This document shows positions 19,296 to 28,211 of a stretch of DNA of 60,690 bases, in pieces. A program made the translations under genes and the position numbers. Below the pieces are notes generated by a model. That model saw only the letters and a program-made list of their open reading frames with translations. It did not search any database and was not told where the DNA came from. How positions within the stretch are numbered: position 1 is the stretch's first letter; every line of letters starts with the position of its first letter. The stretch covers positions 1 to 60,690 of the forward strand of contig NZ_QRBZ01000027.1 in NCBI RefSeq assembly GCF_009833085.1, written 5' to 3'. Source of the DNA: Nitrosomonas oligotropha (GTDB lineage Bacteria > Pseudomonadota > Gammaproteobacteria > Burkholderiales > Nitrosomonadaceae).

Positions 19296-21326
19296 TTAGG
19301 CTACATCGGTAAAGCCGATCAACAATTTGTTCTTGAGGCTTTTCAGTTCATCCCGGTATTGTGCCGCTTGCTCGAATTCCAGATTCTTGGCGGCACTCAA
19401 CATTTTCTTCTCAACCCGCTGAATCTCTTTGGCCAGTTGCGCTTCATTCATGGCGTCATAACGCGCCTGCACTTGCGCGGCCTTGAGATTCTGCTGCGCG
19501 GATTCATGATTATAGACACCGTCGATCAGGTCTTTAATACGTTTATGCACCGAGCGCGGCGTGATGCCATTTTGCAGATTATGCTGCACCTGCTTCTGAC
19601 GCCGCCGGTTGGTCTCATCAATGGCAACACGCATCGATTTGGTAATTCTATCGGCATACAGAATCGCCGTGCCATTGATATGGCGCGCCGCCCGGCCGAT
19701 GGTTTGAATCAATGATCGCTCCGAACGCAAAAAACCTTCCTTATCGGCATCCAGTATCGCGACCAGTGACACTTCCGGTATATCCAGACCCTCGCGCAGC
19801 AGATTGATCCCAACCAGCACATCGAATTGCCCCAGGCGCAAGTCACGGATAATTTCCACGCGTTCGACGGTGTCGATGTCGGAATGCAGATAACGCACTT
19901 TGATTTGGTGATCGGAAAAATAATCGGTCAAATCCTCCGACATGCGTTTGGTCAGCGTGGTGACCAGCACACGTTCGTTCTTGGCGGTACGCAAATGAAC
20001 TTCCGACATTAAATCGTCCACTTGCGTGGCGACCGGACGCACTTCAATGACCGGATCAATCAGACCGGTCGGACGCACCACCTGCTCCACCACCCGACCG
20101 CTATGCTGCTTCTCATAATCGGCGGGGGTTGCCGAGACAAACACGGTTTGCCGCATCCGTTTCTCGAATTCCTCGAACTGCAGCGGACGGTTATCCAATG
20201 CGGACGGCAGGCGGAAACCATAATTCACCAGATTTTCCTTGCGCGAACGGTCCCCTTTGTACATCCCGCCGATTTGCGGCACGGTGACATGGCTTTCATC
20301 GATAATCATCAGCGCATCCGGCGGCAAATAATCGAGCAGCGTGGGCGGCGGTTCGCCGGGATTTTTGCCGGACAGATGACGGGAATAGTTTTCAATGCCT
20401 TTGCAGAAGCCCAATTCATTGAGCATTTCCAGATCGAAGCGCGTGCGCTGCTCCAGGCGTTGCGCTTCGACCAGCCGGTTCTCCTGATGGAAATATTCCA
20501 GCCGCTCGCGCAATTCGGTTTTGATGGTCTCCATCGCACGCAAGGTGGTGCTGCGCGGCGTAACATAGTGGCTGGAAGGATAGACGGTGAAGCGCGACAG
20601 TTTTTGCAGCATACGGCCGGTGAGCGGATCAAACAGCGACATGCTGTCGACTTCGTCGTCGAACAACGACACGCGCAAAGCCGCTTCCGGGCTTTCCGCC
20701 GGAAAAATATCGACCACATCGCCGCGCACGCGAAAAACACCGCGCTTGAATTCCAGCTCGTTGCGATCATATTGCATCTCGGTCAGGCGCTTGATAATGT
20801 CGCGCTGCGAAATTTTCTCGCCGCTGCGCAAGTGCAGAATCATGCCGTGATAATCCACCGGATCGCCAATACCGTAGATGCACGACACCGTCGCCACGAT
20901 GATGGCGTCATCGCGTTCCAGCATCGACTTGGTCGCGGACAAACGCATTTGCTCGATATGTTCGTTGATGCTGGAATCTTTTTCGATAAACAAATCGCGC
21001 GCCGGAACATATGCTTCCGGCTGGTAATAATCGTAGTACGAGACAAAATACTCGATGGCATTTTCCGGGAAAAATTCGCGCATTTCCGCGTACAGCTGCG
21101 CCGCCAGCGTTTTATTCGGGGCGATCACAATGGCCGGACGGCCCAAGCGCGCGATCATGTTGGCAATCGTATACGTTTTACCGGATCCGGTAACGCCCAA
21201 TAAGGTTTGATACGCCAAGCCGTCGTTTATGCCTTCGACCAATTGCGCAATTGCAACTGGCTGATCGCCTGCGGGGGCAAACGCTTGATGTAATTTGTAC
21301 GGACTATTGGGGAAGGTTGCGATCAC
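19296..21326 (-). CDS. uvrB: Excinuclease ABC subunit UvrB
   Basis: A 676-aa helicase-like subunit of the UvrABC nucleotide excision repair complex. It has the Walker A segment [12 protein letters not shown] near residue 45, the beta-hairpin [17 protein letters not shown] that locks onto damaged [19 protein letters not shown], helicase motifs ending in QTIGRAARH, and a C-terminal UVR motif ([18 protein letters not shown]) for UvrC/UvrA contact. The start is GTG 21326 with GGAA eight bases upstream. No clear LexA box was found by eye in the short gap shared with the divergent aminotransferase gene. Confidence 0.97.
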   Translation of the reverse strand: MIATFPNSPYKLHQAFAPAGDQPVAIAQLVEGINDGLAYQTLLGVTGSGKTYTIANMIARLGRPAIVIAPNKTLAAQLYAEMREFFPENAIEYFVSYYDYYQPEAYVPARDLFIEKDSSINEHIEQMRLSATKSMLERDDAIIVATVSCIYGIGDPVDYHGMILHLRSGEKISQRDIIKRLTEMQYDRNELEFKRGVFRVRGDVVDIFPAESPEAALRVSLFDDEVDSMSLFDPLTGRMLQKLSRFTVYPSSHYVTPRSTTLRAMETIKTELRERLEYFHQENRLVEAQRLEQRTRFDLEMLNELGFCKGIENYSRHLSGKNPGEPPPTLLDYLPPDALMIIDESHVTVPQIGGMYKGDRSRKENLVNYGFRLPSALDNRPLQFEEFEKRMRQTVFVSATPADYEKQHSGRVVEQVVRPTGLIDPVIEVRPVATQVDDLMSEVHLRTAKNERVLVTTLTKRMSEDLTDYFSDHQIKVRYLHSDIDTVERVEIIRDLRLGQFDVLVGINLLREGLDIPEVSLVAILDADKEGFLRSERSLIQTIGRAARHINGTAILYADRITKSMRVAIDETNRRRQKQVQHNLQNGITPRSVHKRIKDLIDGVYNHESAQQNLKAAQVQARYDAMNEAQLAKEIQRVEKKMLSAAKNLEFEQAAQYRDELKSLKNKLLIGFTDVA

Positions 21327-21404
21327 AGGTATAATTCCATCATTGAATTGTTTCTTTGTGTCATTTTAACATGCCGGTCTATCTATTTTAGTGCGAGGAT
21401 TTTT

Positions 21405-22598
21405 GTGGAACTCTCTAACCGCGTTCAAACCATCAAGCCATCTCCTACTCTTGCCGTCACCGCCCGGGCTGCGAAACTCAAAGCCGAAGGTAAAGACATC
21501 ATTGGATTGGGAGCGGGCGAACCCGATTTTGATACCCCTCAGCACATTAAGGATGCCGCCATTACCGCGATCAATAAAGGCCAGACCAAATACACGGCGG
21601 TGGGCGGCACACCCGGTCTGAAAAATGCCATTGTGGCGAAGTTCAAACGGGAAAATAATTTCGTGTTCGATGCCAAACAAATTCTGGTTTCCTGCGGCGG
21701 CAAACAGAGCTTTTTCAATCTGGCGTTATCGGTGATCAATCCCGGCGACGAAGTCATCATTCCGGCGCCGTATTGGGTTTCCTATCCGGATATTGTGTTA
21801 ATCGCGGAAGGAAAGCCGGTTTTCATCAATACCGGCATCGAGCAGAATTTCAAGATTTCCGCGGCGCAACTGGAAGCGGCGATTACCCCGAAAACCAAAA
21901 TGTTTGTTATCAATAGCCCGAGTAATCCGTCCGGAGCGGTTTACACGCTGGATGAACTGAAAGCGTTGGGGGAAGTGTTACGCAAACATCCGCAGATTCT
22001 GATCGCCACGGACGATATGTACGAACATATTCTGTTATCGGGTCAGCAATTTACCAATATCGTCAACGCCTGCCCGGATTTATTCGCTCAGACCGTGGTT
22101 CTGAATGGCGTTTCCAAGGCGTATTCGATGACGGGATGGCGTATCGGCTATTGCGGCGGACCTGCGCACATTATTACCGCAATGGAGAATATTCAATCGC
22201 AAAGCACGTCCAATCCCAGTTCGATTTCACAGGCAGCGGCTGAAGCGGCGTTGAATGGTGATCAATCCTGTATGGATCCGATGATCGCGGCGTTCAAGGA
22301 ACGCAATATTTTTGTTACCGAGCAGCTGAATCAAATCAACGGTGTGCGTTGCTTGTCTTCGGATGGCGCTTTTTATGCCTTTGCGGATGCCCGCCAATCG
22401 ATCGATGATCTCTACAAAAAAAATCTGATCGGTGCACCAAACGATATCGCATTTAGCGAATATCTGTTGGAAAAAGCCGGGGTCGCCGTAGTTCCCGGTT
22501 CCGCTTTCGGATGTGACGGCTACATGCGCTTGTCTTTCGCCACATCAATGGATAATTTAAAGCAAGCGCTCAGTCGCATCAAAAACCTGCTCAAATAA
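21405..22598 (+). CDS. aspC: Aspartate (class I) aminotransferase
   Basis: A 397-aa PLP enzyme of subgroup I-gamma (AspAT-like), exchanging amino groups between aspartate and 2-oxoglutarate. Visible features are GLGAGEPDFDTPQHI, INSPSNPSGAVY, and the PLP Lys in LNGVSKAYSMTGWRIGY (about residue 238). The frame is open to a TTG at 21348, but GTG 21405 preceded by GCGAGG fits the family N-terminus VELSNRVQTIKPSPT. It is divergent from uvrB. Specificity could include other amino or keto acids such as prephenate. Confidence 0.9.
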   Translation: MELSNRVQTIKPSPTLAVTARAAKLKAEGKDIIGLGAGEPDFDTPQHIKDAAITAINKGQTKYTAVGGTPGLKNAIVAKFKRENNFVFDAKQILVSCGGKQSFFNLALSVINPGDEVIIPAPYWVSYPDIVLIAEGKPVFINTGIEQNFKISAAQLEAAITPKTKMFVINSPSNPSGAVYTLDELKALGEVLRKHPQILIATDDMYEHILLSGQQFTNIVNACPDLFAQTVVLNGVSKAYSMTGWRIGYCGGPAHIITAMENIQSQSTSNPSSISQAAAEAALNGDQSCMDPMIAAFKERNIFVTEQLNQINGVRCLSSDGAFYAFADARQSIDDLYKKNLIGAPNDIAFSEYLLEKAGVAVVPGSAFGCDGYMRLSFATSMDNLKQALSRIKNLLK

Positions 22599-22629
22599 AC
22601 CGGATTGACTTGGCAAGTTTATATTTTTT

Positions 22630-23166
22630 CTAGTGCAAATTAGCAAGCGCTGCTTTTTTCGTTTTTCCAGCACGCGAAGGAATATTACATAGACCGCACA
22701 CATGATTGGAATGAATCTCCAGTGAGTGCACGACAAAACTGCCGTGACAATTCACACAGGGCGCTATGCACAATACGCCGCTATCCACAAACCGCACCAG
22801 GGTCCATGCGCGTGTCAAGCTTAATACTTTCTCCAGTTGATGAACCTTGATGTGCTCGGAATAGAGCCGGTAGCTCTTAATCAGCGCATCAATGCCGTCA
22901 ATCCCGGTATTTTTTGTTACAAAATGATAAATGTTGATAAATAGCGAGGAATGCATATTCGGTTGCCAGCTCATGAACCAATCCTCCGAATATGGCAGCA
23001 TTCCTTTGGGTGGCGATACCCCTCTGATTTCTTTATAAAGCTTAACCAGTCTTTCACGGCTCAGATCGGTATTCATTTCCAGAACCTGTAACCGGGCACC
23101 CAATTCAATTAATTCTGTCGCCAGCTGAATTTGCTTGGCTTCGGTGATAATGCTTCGATTGCGCAT
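22630..23166 (-). CDS. flhC: Flagellar transcriptional activator FlhC
   Basis: A 178-aa subunit of the FlhD4C2 master activator of flagellar class II genes. The C-terminal zinc site is visible as CIAPCVNCHGSFVV and HVCGLC. GARLQVLEMNTDLSRERLVKLYKEIRG in the N-terminal half (key NTDLSRERL and LYKEIRG) matches FlhC. ATG 23166 lies 30 bases after flhD. Length is close to enterobacterial FlhC, with a slightly shorter tail. The two genes form the usual flhDC operon; no motility genes follow within the window. Confidence 0.95.
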   Translation of the reverse strand: MRNRSIITEAKQIQLATELIELGARLQVLEMNTDLSRERLVKLYKEIRGVSPPKGMLPYSEDWFMSWQPNMHSSLFINIYHFVTKNTGIDGIDALIKSYRLYSEHIKVHQLEKVLSLTRAWTLVRFVDSGVLCIAPCVNCHGSFVVHSLEIHSNHVCGLCNIPSRAGKTKKAALANLH

Positions 23167-23196
23167 GATTTGCTCCCTGTTTTCGTTTATCGAACG

Positions 23197-23514
23197 CTAT
23201 GCAATCGCTTCTGCCGGTTTTCCTGCCATTAGAATCGCGGCATGCGATTTGGTCACGGATTGGTCACGGGTATCGTTGGACAGCATATCGGCAATCAATC
23301 GATCATCAAAACGGAAACGGCACAGTAACATATTGGAAGCCGCCATTTTGATCAGCTGTGCCGAGCTCAGTTTTTCCAGTATATCAGCAATATCCTGATT
23401 AATTCCCAATCGATACATGGCGGCTACTCTGTCATCCCGCAACATCTGTTTAGCCAGCAGTAAATAACTTAAATTGATATCTCTGATTTCGTCTAGCAGT
23501 TGATTGGTTTCCAT
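23197..23514 (-). CDS. flhD: Flagellar transcriptional activator FlhD
   Basis: A 105-aa helical partner of FlhC. The N-terminus ETNQLLDEIRDINLSYLLLAKQMLRDDR is characteristic (key segments IRDINLSYLLLAQ-like and LRDDR), followed by RLGI...LEKLSSAQLIKMA. The frame is open to 23580, but ATG 23514 with GAGGGCG about 8 bases upstream is the family start. The flhDC promoter must lie within 23515-24138, a long non-coding gap suited to multiple regulatory inputs. Confidence 0.94.
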   Translation of the reverse strand: METNQLLDEIRDINLSYLLLAKQMLRDDRVAAMYRLGINQDIADILEKLSSAQLIKMAASNMLLCRFRFDDRLIADMLSNDTRDQSVTKSHAAILMAGKPAEAIA

Positions 23515-24138
23515 TTCATCGCCCTCTTTAATTAAAAAAATTTGAATTAAAACACCGTAACGCACAGGTGAGATTTTCAATTATGAGGCAGTGGAAGTAA
23601 ATGGAAGATGGACTTAAACGAGGTTAGGTAATCTTCTCATCAGATTGTAGGAATTTTACTTACAGGAGAAACGATACATAGAATTGAATTTGAAGGCTTA
23701 GCGCCGGACGCCGTTATCAGTCAACAGACTTGGGACTCTTAACGAAGGCTATACTTCGGCAATAATCTCCGGATCTGTAGGATCGGCAATACTATCACGC
23801 GATATAGAACCGCCTATCTTAAGAATACCGGCGGAAAAGTGTTCTAAATTAGTAAAAATGCGCGATCGATTCTGTCCATCCCGCACCTGAGCTACAAAGA
23901 AACCAACGATCATTGAAACGTTCACTTCCGCTTCCCGGATTCCCGGCAAATACCACGTGGTGAATATCTTCAGGCGCGGCAATTTTTGCCGGGTTTGCCG
24001 CTTGCTTGCACTCAAAAATCAAATATAAAAGCGCAAACACAGCCTCTATATGCATTGCTGTGGGCTGGCATGATCGTTGCTCTTAGCGTGCACAGCAACG
24101 TTATTATTAACCGCAACACTTATCGATCAGGAATTCCT
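23515..24138. other. Long intergenic region upstream of flhDC
   Basis: A 624-bp gap between divergent flhD and the methyltransferase gene. It probably holds the flhDC promoter and leader. A minus-strand open frame (23749-24015, TTG start) exists but matches no family. A short inverted repeat CGAAG...CTTCG is near 23740-23757. No further gene is supported. Confidence 0.55.
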
Positions 24139-25104
24139 ATGCAAAATAAATTTGAGAGCTTGGAACTCGGCCAATTCATTCCTCTGCACTACCACCACAA
24201 TATGTTGAACGACACTGCCCGCATGCAAGGGTTTAAAGATGCGATCGACCTAGCCGTCAAGCCGGGCGACAAAGTCCTGGAGCTGGGAGGCGGTACCGGC
24301 GTGCAATCGTTCTTTGCCGCGCAAAAAGCACAGAAAGTTTATTGTGTCGAGCGCAACCCGGAACTGATCAGCGCCGCGCGCAATCTGCTGGCGCAAAACA
24401 GTAACGGAGACAAAGTCGAAGTGATTCAGGCCGATGCCATGCATTACCTGCCGCCGGAACCGGTCGATGTAGTAATTTGTGAAATGCTGCATACCGGTCT
24501 GCTCCGCGAAAAGCAAATGCCGGTGATTGACTCGTTCAAACAACGCTACTTGAAGAAATTTGGCGGACCATTACCTACGTTTATTCCGGAAGCGAGCATT
24601 CAAGCGATCCAACCCATGCAACACGATTTTCATTTTGCAGGTTTCTACGCGCCAACCATTCAATTCCAGAATCCTTACGCTACTCAGGAACGCAGCAAGG
24701 GTCTGGGAGATCCCGAAGTATTCCAATTGTTGGCTTATGCCGAACCGTATAGCCAAACCTGCCAATGGGACGGGGAAATTCTGATTACCGAAGACGGCCA
24801 ACTGAATGCCTTGCGGCTCATCACCAAGAATTTACTGGCCATCAATATGGCAACGTGCAGCACCATCGATTGGCACACGCAATACATCGTCTTTCCGTTA
24901 GCCGAACCCATCAAAGTTTCCAGAGGCGACCAGGTTTCCATCCGCTTCAGCTACCAGGGTGGCGCACCCCTGAATGCCCTGACGGATGCATTGCAAGTCC
25001 GTCTGATAAGCCAGCAAACCCCGGTGTTGGAATTTGCTATGGAGGCAATGAATCGCTCTGCGGAATCTCGACCAAAGAACATTGAAAATGCCGGTGTAAT
25101 GTAA
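24139..25104 (+). CDS. Class I SAM methyltransferase resembling protein arginine methyltransferases
   Basis: A 321-aa cytosolic methyltransferase. Motif I is VLELGGGTGVQSFFAA, with the acidic post-I residue in KVYCVERNPE. VDVVICEMLHTGLL resembles the double-Glu loop region of PRMTs, and the C-terminal 150 residues form a beta-rich domain (QYIVFPLAEPIKVSRGDQVSIRF, key VFPLAEPI and GDQVSIRF) as in PRMT barrels. ATG 24139 is preferred over an open extension to 23986 because AGGAATTCCT lies just before it. The substrate is unknown. A terminator-like hairpin follows at 25123-25148. Confidence 0.82.
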   Translation: MQNKFESLELGQFIPLHYHHNMLNDTARMQGFKDAIDLAVKPGDKVLELGGGTGVQSFFAAQKAQKVYCVERNPELISAARNLLAQNSNGDKVEVIQADAMHYLPPEPVDVVICEMLHTGLLREKQMPVIDSFKQRYLKKFGGPLPTFIPEASIQAIQPMQHDFHFAGFYAPTIQFQNPYATQERSKGLGDPEVFQLLAYAEPYSQTCQWDGEILITEDGQLNALRLITKNLLAINMATCSTIDWHTQYIVFPLAEPIKVSRGDQVSIRFSYQGGAPLNALTDALQVRLISQQTPVLEFAMEAMNRSAESRPKNIENAGVM

Positions 25105-25122
25105 GTTGCATTAGTAAACAAT

Positions 25123-25148
25123 AAAAACCCGCCATATAGGCGGGGTTT
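25123..25148. terminator. Bidirectional intrinsic terminator candidate
   Basis: AAAAACCCGCC-ATATA-GGCGGGGTTT forms a GC-rich stem with one bulged G. A-rich sequence on the left and TTT on the right make it usable from both strands. It sits between the methyltransferase (plus) and a PEP-CTERM gene (minus), which converge. Confidence 0.7.
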
Positions 25149-25184
25149 AAATTACTCAACCGGATACGTTTAATCTCTGTGGGT

Positions 25185-25275
25185 TTAATTCCCCGCTCCT
25201 TGGGGCGGAAGAAGCTGGTTAAAAACCAGCAGATTGAAAAGCGCTGTTAATACCCGCTGCTTGCGGCAGGGTGCT
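25185..25275. repeat. Paired REP-like palindromes
   Basis: Two similar hairpins lie about 60 bp apart: CCGCTCC-TT-GGGGCGG (25193-25208, one G.T pair) and ACCCGCTGC-TT-GCGGCAGGGT (about 25252-25272, with a bulged A). Both follow TTAAT and share the core GCTxC-TT-GxGGC. Between them is a third stem GCTGGTT-AAA-AACCAGC (25214-25230). This is the form of REP/BIME elements moved by RAYT-type enzymes; no such enzyme gene is in the window. Confidence 0.6.
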
Positions 25276-25293
25276 TTATTAAAAGTAATATTT

Positions 25294-25941
25294 TTAAGCT
25301 TTCTTGTTACGCAATGAGAAGCCTATTAATCCCAATCCCGCTAACAACAGTACATAGGTTTCCGGTTCTGGAACCGGCGACAACAGCATGTTAGGTGTCG
25401 CATAGATATCATAGCCAGCAAAATCGGTTGGGAAAGCTAACCCTGGACCATAGACATAGCGACCGGCATCATCGCCGATTGAAATCAATGGATCGACCGT
25501 AAGTGTGATTGGTGGCACAGTACCAAAACGATACCCGTCGCCCGCCGTGGTATGGGCAGCCAATACATATTCAGTGCCCGCAGTGAGTGTGTATGGGCTG
25601 CTAAGAGAGACGTACCGATACTCTCCGATCAGATCCCCTGCCGTGCCACCGGGCACGGTCGCGCTAGCGAGCAATGTACCAAACAAATCATACAGTCCTA
25701 CGTCGTGCGCATTGAAAAGCCCGTCCAAACCTTCATCGTGATAGCCAAGTGCGCTCAGGTCGCTAGCTGACTCGGCGGTGAATTTGAAGCCCGCGGTTAC
25801 CGGTCTATCGGAACCAAAAAAACCCGATCCCGTGACGGAATAAGCCGGCGCATCAAGTGCAAGCGCTGAAGAAGCACCACATAACATTATCAAGGCGAGT
25901 GCTACTCTCCCTTTCGAGCCAGCAATAAAAGAATATTTCAT
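25294..25941 (-). CDS. PEP-CTERM exported protein, DUF4082-like
   Basis: A 215-aa exported protein with a signal peptide (MKYSFIAGSKGRVALALIML...ALA) and a C-terminal sorting signal: VPEPETYVLLLAGLGLIGFSLRNKK, seen as PEP, hydrophobic helix and basic end. These tails are processed by an exosortase. The mature part (SGFFGSDRPVTAGFKF, GLYDLFGTLLASATVPGG, YTLTAGTEYVLAAH) resembles the DUF4082 beta-sandwich common in PEP-CTERM proteins. ATG 25941 has AAGGAAATTATC upstream, better than the ATG at 25965. A perfect palindrome lies 44 bases upstream of the start. Confidence 0.88.
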   Translation of the reverse strand: MKYSFIAGSKGRVALALIMLCGASSALALDAPAYSVTGSGFFGSDRPVTAGFKFTAESASDLSALGYHDEGLDGLFNAHDVGLYDLFGTLLASATVPGGTAGDLIGEYRYVSLSSPYTLTAGTEYVLAAHTTAGDGYRFGTVPPITLTVDPLISIGDDAGRYVYGPGLAFPTDFAGYDIYATPNMLLSPVPEPETYVLLLAGLGLIGFSLRNKKA

Positions 25942-26426
25942 GATAATTTCCTTTGAATAAATCAAATGTTGTTTATGTACTTAGGGAAATGCTGAACAAA
26001 TCCCAAAGTTTGGGATTTGTTCAGCATTTCCTTAGAGTACCACGTTAAAACTTGATCAACTACAAGCCATTATTGAAGCCTGCAATCGTTATTTATCTTT
26101 CTGCTAATAAATTGCAGCTCCACAAGCAAAAATATTTCAGAGGGTAATTTTTTATACAATCCTGATTTACCAAAGAATAAAATTCGATCTATTAAAAAAA
26201 TCAGCGAATTACCCTCTAGCGATTTAAACATAGCAGTAGTTTAGTCAATATAGTTTTTTTGTCATTTTCTACCAGTACATATGTACTACAAAACGCTCGG
26301 AAATCCCGTTTTGTTAATCAACTTGACACAAACCAATCTATCAACAATCCAGAACAATGAAGCCCAAGAACCGGTAAGATCAGCAAAAAGCAACGGTTAA
26401 AAACAAAAAATGGATAAAAAACTGAA
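25942..26426. other. Intergenic region with palindrome and inverted repeat
   Basis: A 485-bp AT-rich gap upstream of the divergent PEP-CTERM and MFS genes. It contains the palindrome at 25981-26040, a motif shared with another PEP-CTERM promoter region (26084-26097), and an 11-bp inverted repeat AGAGGGTAATT (26139-26149 and 26207-26217). No gene is seen. Confidence 0.6.
25981..26040. repeat. Perfect 23-bp inverted repeat (MITE-like or fused element ends)
   Basis: Bases 25985-26007 are the exact reverse complement of 26009-26031 around a single G. Partial pairing extends out to GTACT/AGTAC on both sides (25977-26040). The arm begins TTAGGGAAATGCTGA, nearly the same as TTAGGGAAACGCTGA at 34855-34869. 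The simplest reading is two ends of the same mobile element joined head to head. It could also act as a terminator or protein-binding site. Confidence 0.7.
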
Positions 26427-27680
26427 ATGACCCGGCACTATTTGAAATTATTCGGTATGGAAGCAGCAAAAGGCCGCTGGGTATTTGTGGCGATCGGGTT
26501 ATTGATCAATGTGTGCCTGGGATCGATTTATGCCTTCAGCGTTTTCCGCAAACCGTTGGAAGCGTTGTGGGGGATTTCGTCAAGCCAGAGCGGATATCCG
26601 TTCATGGTGTTTCTGGCGGTATTTGCCGTTGCCATGCCGCTGGCGGGTAATCTGATCGAGCGCTGGGGACCGAGAATGACAGCCACACTCGGCGGTTTAT
26701 TGGCGGGAACCGGGTGGATCGCGGCGAGTTTTTCCACGGATATCGCTACTTTGACACTGCTATACGGCGTCATCGGCGGAGCCGGGGTCGGTATCGTGTA
26801 CGGCTGCCCGATTGCGGTCGTGGTCAAATGGTTTCCGCGCTACAGCGGGCTGGCGATTGGATTGACCGTCATGGGTTTCGGCGTATCGGCATTGCTGATC
26901 GCGCCGCTGATGAAAGCGATGATTCTGCAACCGGATATTGGGATCATGCATACGTTTCTGTACCTTGGTATCGCATTCACCATCGTCATCGCCCTGCTGG
27001 CACAGTTATTACGTTTCCCGCCGGGCGCATGGAATCCTGCCGGAAGCGGCGCGCTGACCGCCGCACCGGTACCGCCCGCTTTGAATTTAACCCGTCAAGC
27101 CATGTTAAAAACCACCCGTTTTTATGCGCTATGGGCAACGTATACGATCGGCTGCCTGGCCGGATTGATGGCCATCGGCATCGCATCGCCGTTCGGTACC
27201 GAAGTGGCGCAACTGGATGCGCCCACCGCAGCGCTTGCGGTGTCGTTGTTCGCGGTATTCAACGGACTGGGGCGGCCGCTGTTCGGCGCATTAACCGATA
27301 AGCTCGGCCCTAAGCATACCGCGATGGTTTCGTTTACCTTGATCCTAAGCGCGTCGTTGCTGCTGTTCTTTTTCGGACAAGGCAACGCCATGCTGTATCT
27401 GCTGGCATTCTGCGTACTGTGGATGTGCCTGGGCGGCTGGCTGGCGCTGGCGCCCACCGCCACCGGCATTTTCTTTGGAAAACTGCACTATGCGCAAAAT
27501 TACGGACTGATGTTTACCGCCTACGGCGCCGGCGCTATTTTGGGAACGCTACTGTCCGGCAGCATCAAGGACATCACCGGCAGCTATCTGCATGCATTCG
27601 CCGTTGTCGCGGGGCTGGCGGTTCTCGGGATGCTGATCGCCGCGATGGGACTCAACGCACCGGACAAACGCACATCTTGA
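26427..27680 (+). CDS. MFS transporter, oxalate/formate antiporter-like (OFA) family
   Basis: A 417-aa inner-membrane carrier with about 12 hydrophobic helices. OFA-type landmarks are the N-terminal GRWVFVAIGLLINVCLGSIYAFSVFRKPLE (key CLGSIYAFSVF), GNLIERWGPRMTA in the first cytoplasmic loop, GAGVGIVYGCPIAVVVKWFP and, in the second half, FNGLGRPLFGALTDKLGPK. Family members exchange small organic acids; the substrate here cannot be told. It is transcribed alone, with a 138-bp gap to the next gene. Confidence 0.88.
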   Translation: MTRHYLKLFGMEAAKGRWVFVAIGLLINVCLGSIYAFSVFRKPLEALWGISSSQSGYPFMVFLAVFAVAMPLAGNLIERWGPRMTATLGGLLAGTGWIAASFSTDIATLTLLYGVIGGAGVGIVYGCPIAVVVKWFPRYSGLAIGLTVMGFGVSALLIAPLMKAMILQPDIGIMHTFLYLGIAFTIVIALLAQLLRFPPGAWNPAGSGALTAAPVPPALNLTRQAMLKTTRFYALWATYTIGCLAGLMAIGIASPFGTEVAQLDAPTAALAVSLFAVFNGLGRPLFGALTDKLGPKHTAMVSFTLILSASLLLFFFGQGNAMLYLLAFCVLWMCLGGWLALAPTATGIFFGKLHYAQNYGLMFTAYGAGAILGTLLSGSIKDITGSYLHAFAVVAGLAVLGMLIAAMGLNAPDKRTS

Positions 27681-27818
27681 ACTTACTGCTTAATACCACA
27701 GCGGCTCAACGCCCCGCCGCCGCTGATCTTCCTTTTCTCCCCGGTTGATAACAATTCGTTTCGTTTTAAATCTCCCCGTGATAACCTTTAACAAGGAATG
27801 ATCAGGGAAAGCAATAAA

Positions 27819-28211
27819 ATGGATAAATTGGGACTTCCGATTGTTTTGTTGGCGGCTTTATGGGGTGCCGTCAATACGACATTGAGTTTCTTTCAGTTCA
27901 TCAACGCCAGACGCGACATGCTGTTCGAATTGATCGACAAGTGCGGTTATTGCCCCGAGCAATCGCTCGGGCCGGTAGCAATCTATCTGACCAATCTTCT
28001 GCCGCTTACGATCGGAAACATCATTTTTCTTTACCTGATCAGCTATGTCATCTTATCCATTCCACGCCACATGAAGATTGAAAATGAAGACGAGGCCAAA
28101 CGGCTCAAGATCGCATGCAATTACATTGCGGTATTGCCTATTTTTGGTGCGCTCTCATTTTGCGGCGGCGCGGTATTCGATCTGGTGATGCTGATCCACG
28201 CCTTGAAATGA
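27819..28211 (+). CDS. Small membrane protein of unknown function
   Basis: A 130-aa protein with three probable membrane helices: LPIVLLAALWGAVNTTLSFF, IYLTNLLPLTIGNIIFLYLI and IAVLPIFGALSFCGGAVFDL. Between the first two is DKCGYCPEQ, a CxxC pair that may be periplasmic. The start at ATG 27819 is chosen over ATG 27798 because AGGGAAAGC lies about 10 bases before it. Its stop overlaps the start of the lipoprotein hydrolase gene (ATGA), so the two are co-translated. No family was recognised. Confidence 0.72.
   Translation: MDKLGLPIVLLAALWGAVNTTLSFFQFINARRDMLFELIDKCGYCPEQSLGPVAIYLTNLLPLTIGNIIFLYLISYVILSIPRHMKIENEDEAKRLKIACNYIAVLPIFGALSFCGGAVFDLVMLIHALK

Noticed and set aside
20022..21203. Long plus-strand frame opposite uvrB
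   Set aside because: Fully antisense to a certain gene, rich in His/Arg/Gln from complement codon bias, and no recognisable domain.
23749..24015. Minus-strand 88-codon frame upstream of flhD
   Set aside because: TTG start without a convincing ribosome site, no family resemblance, and located in a likely regulatory gap; a short ATG version (from 23913) is not better supported.
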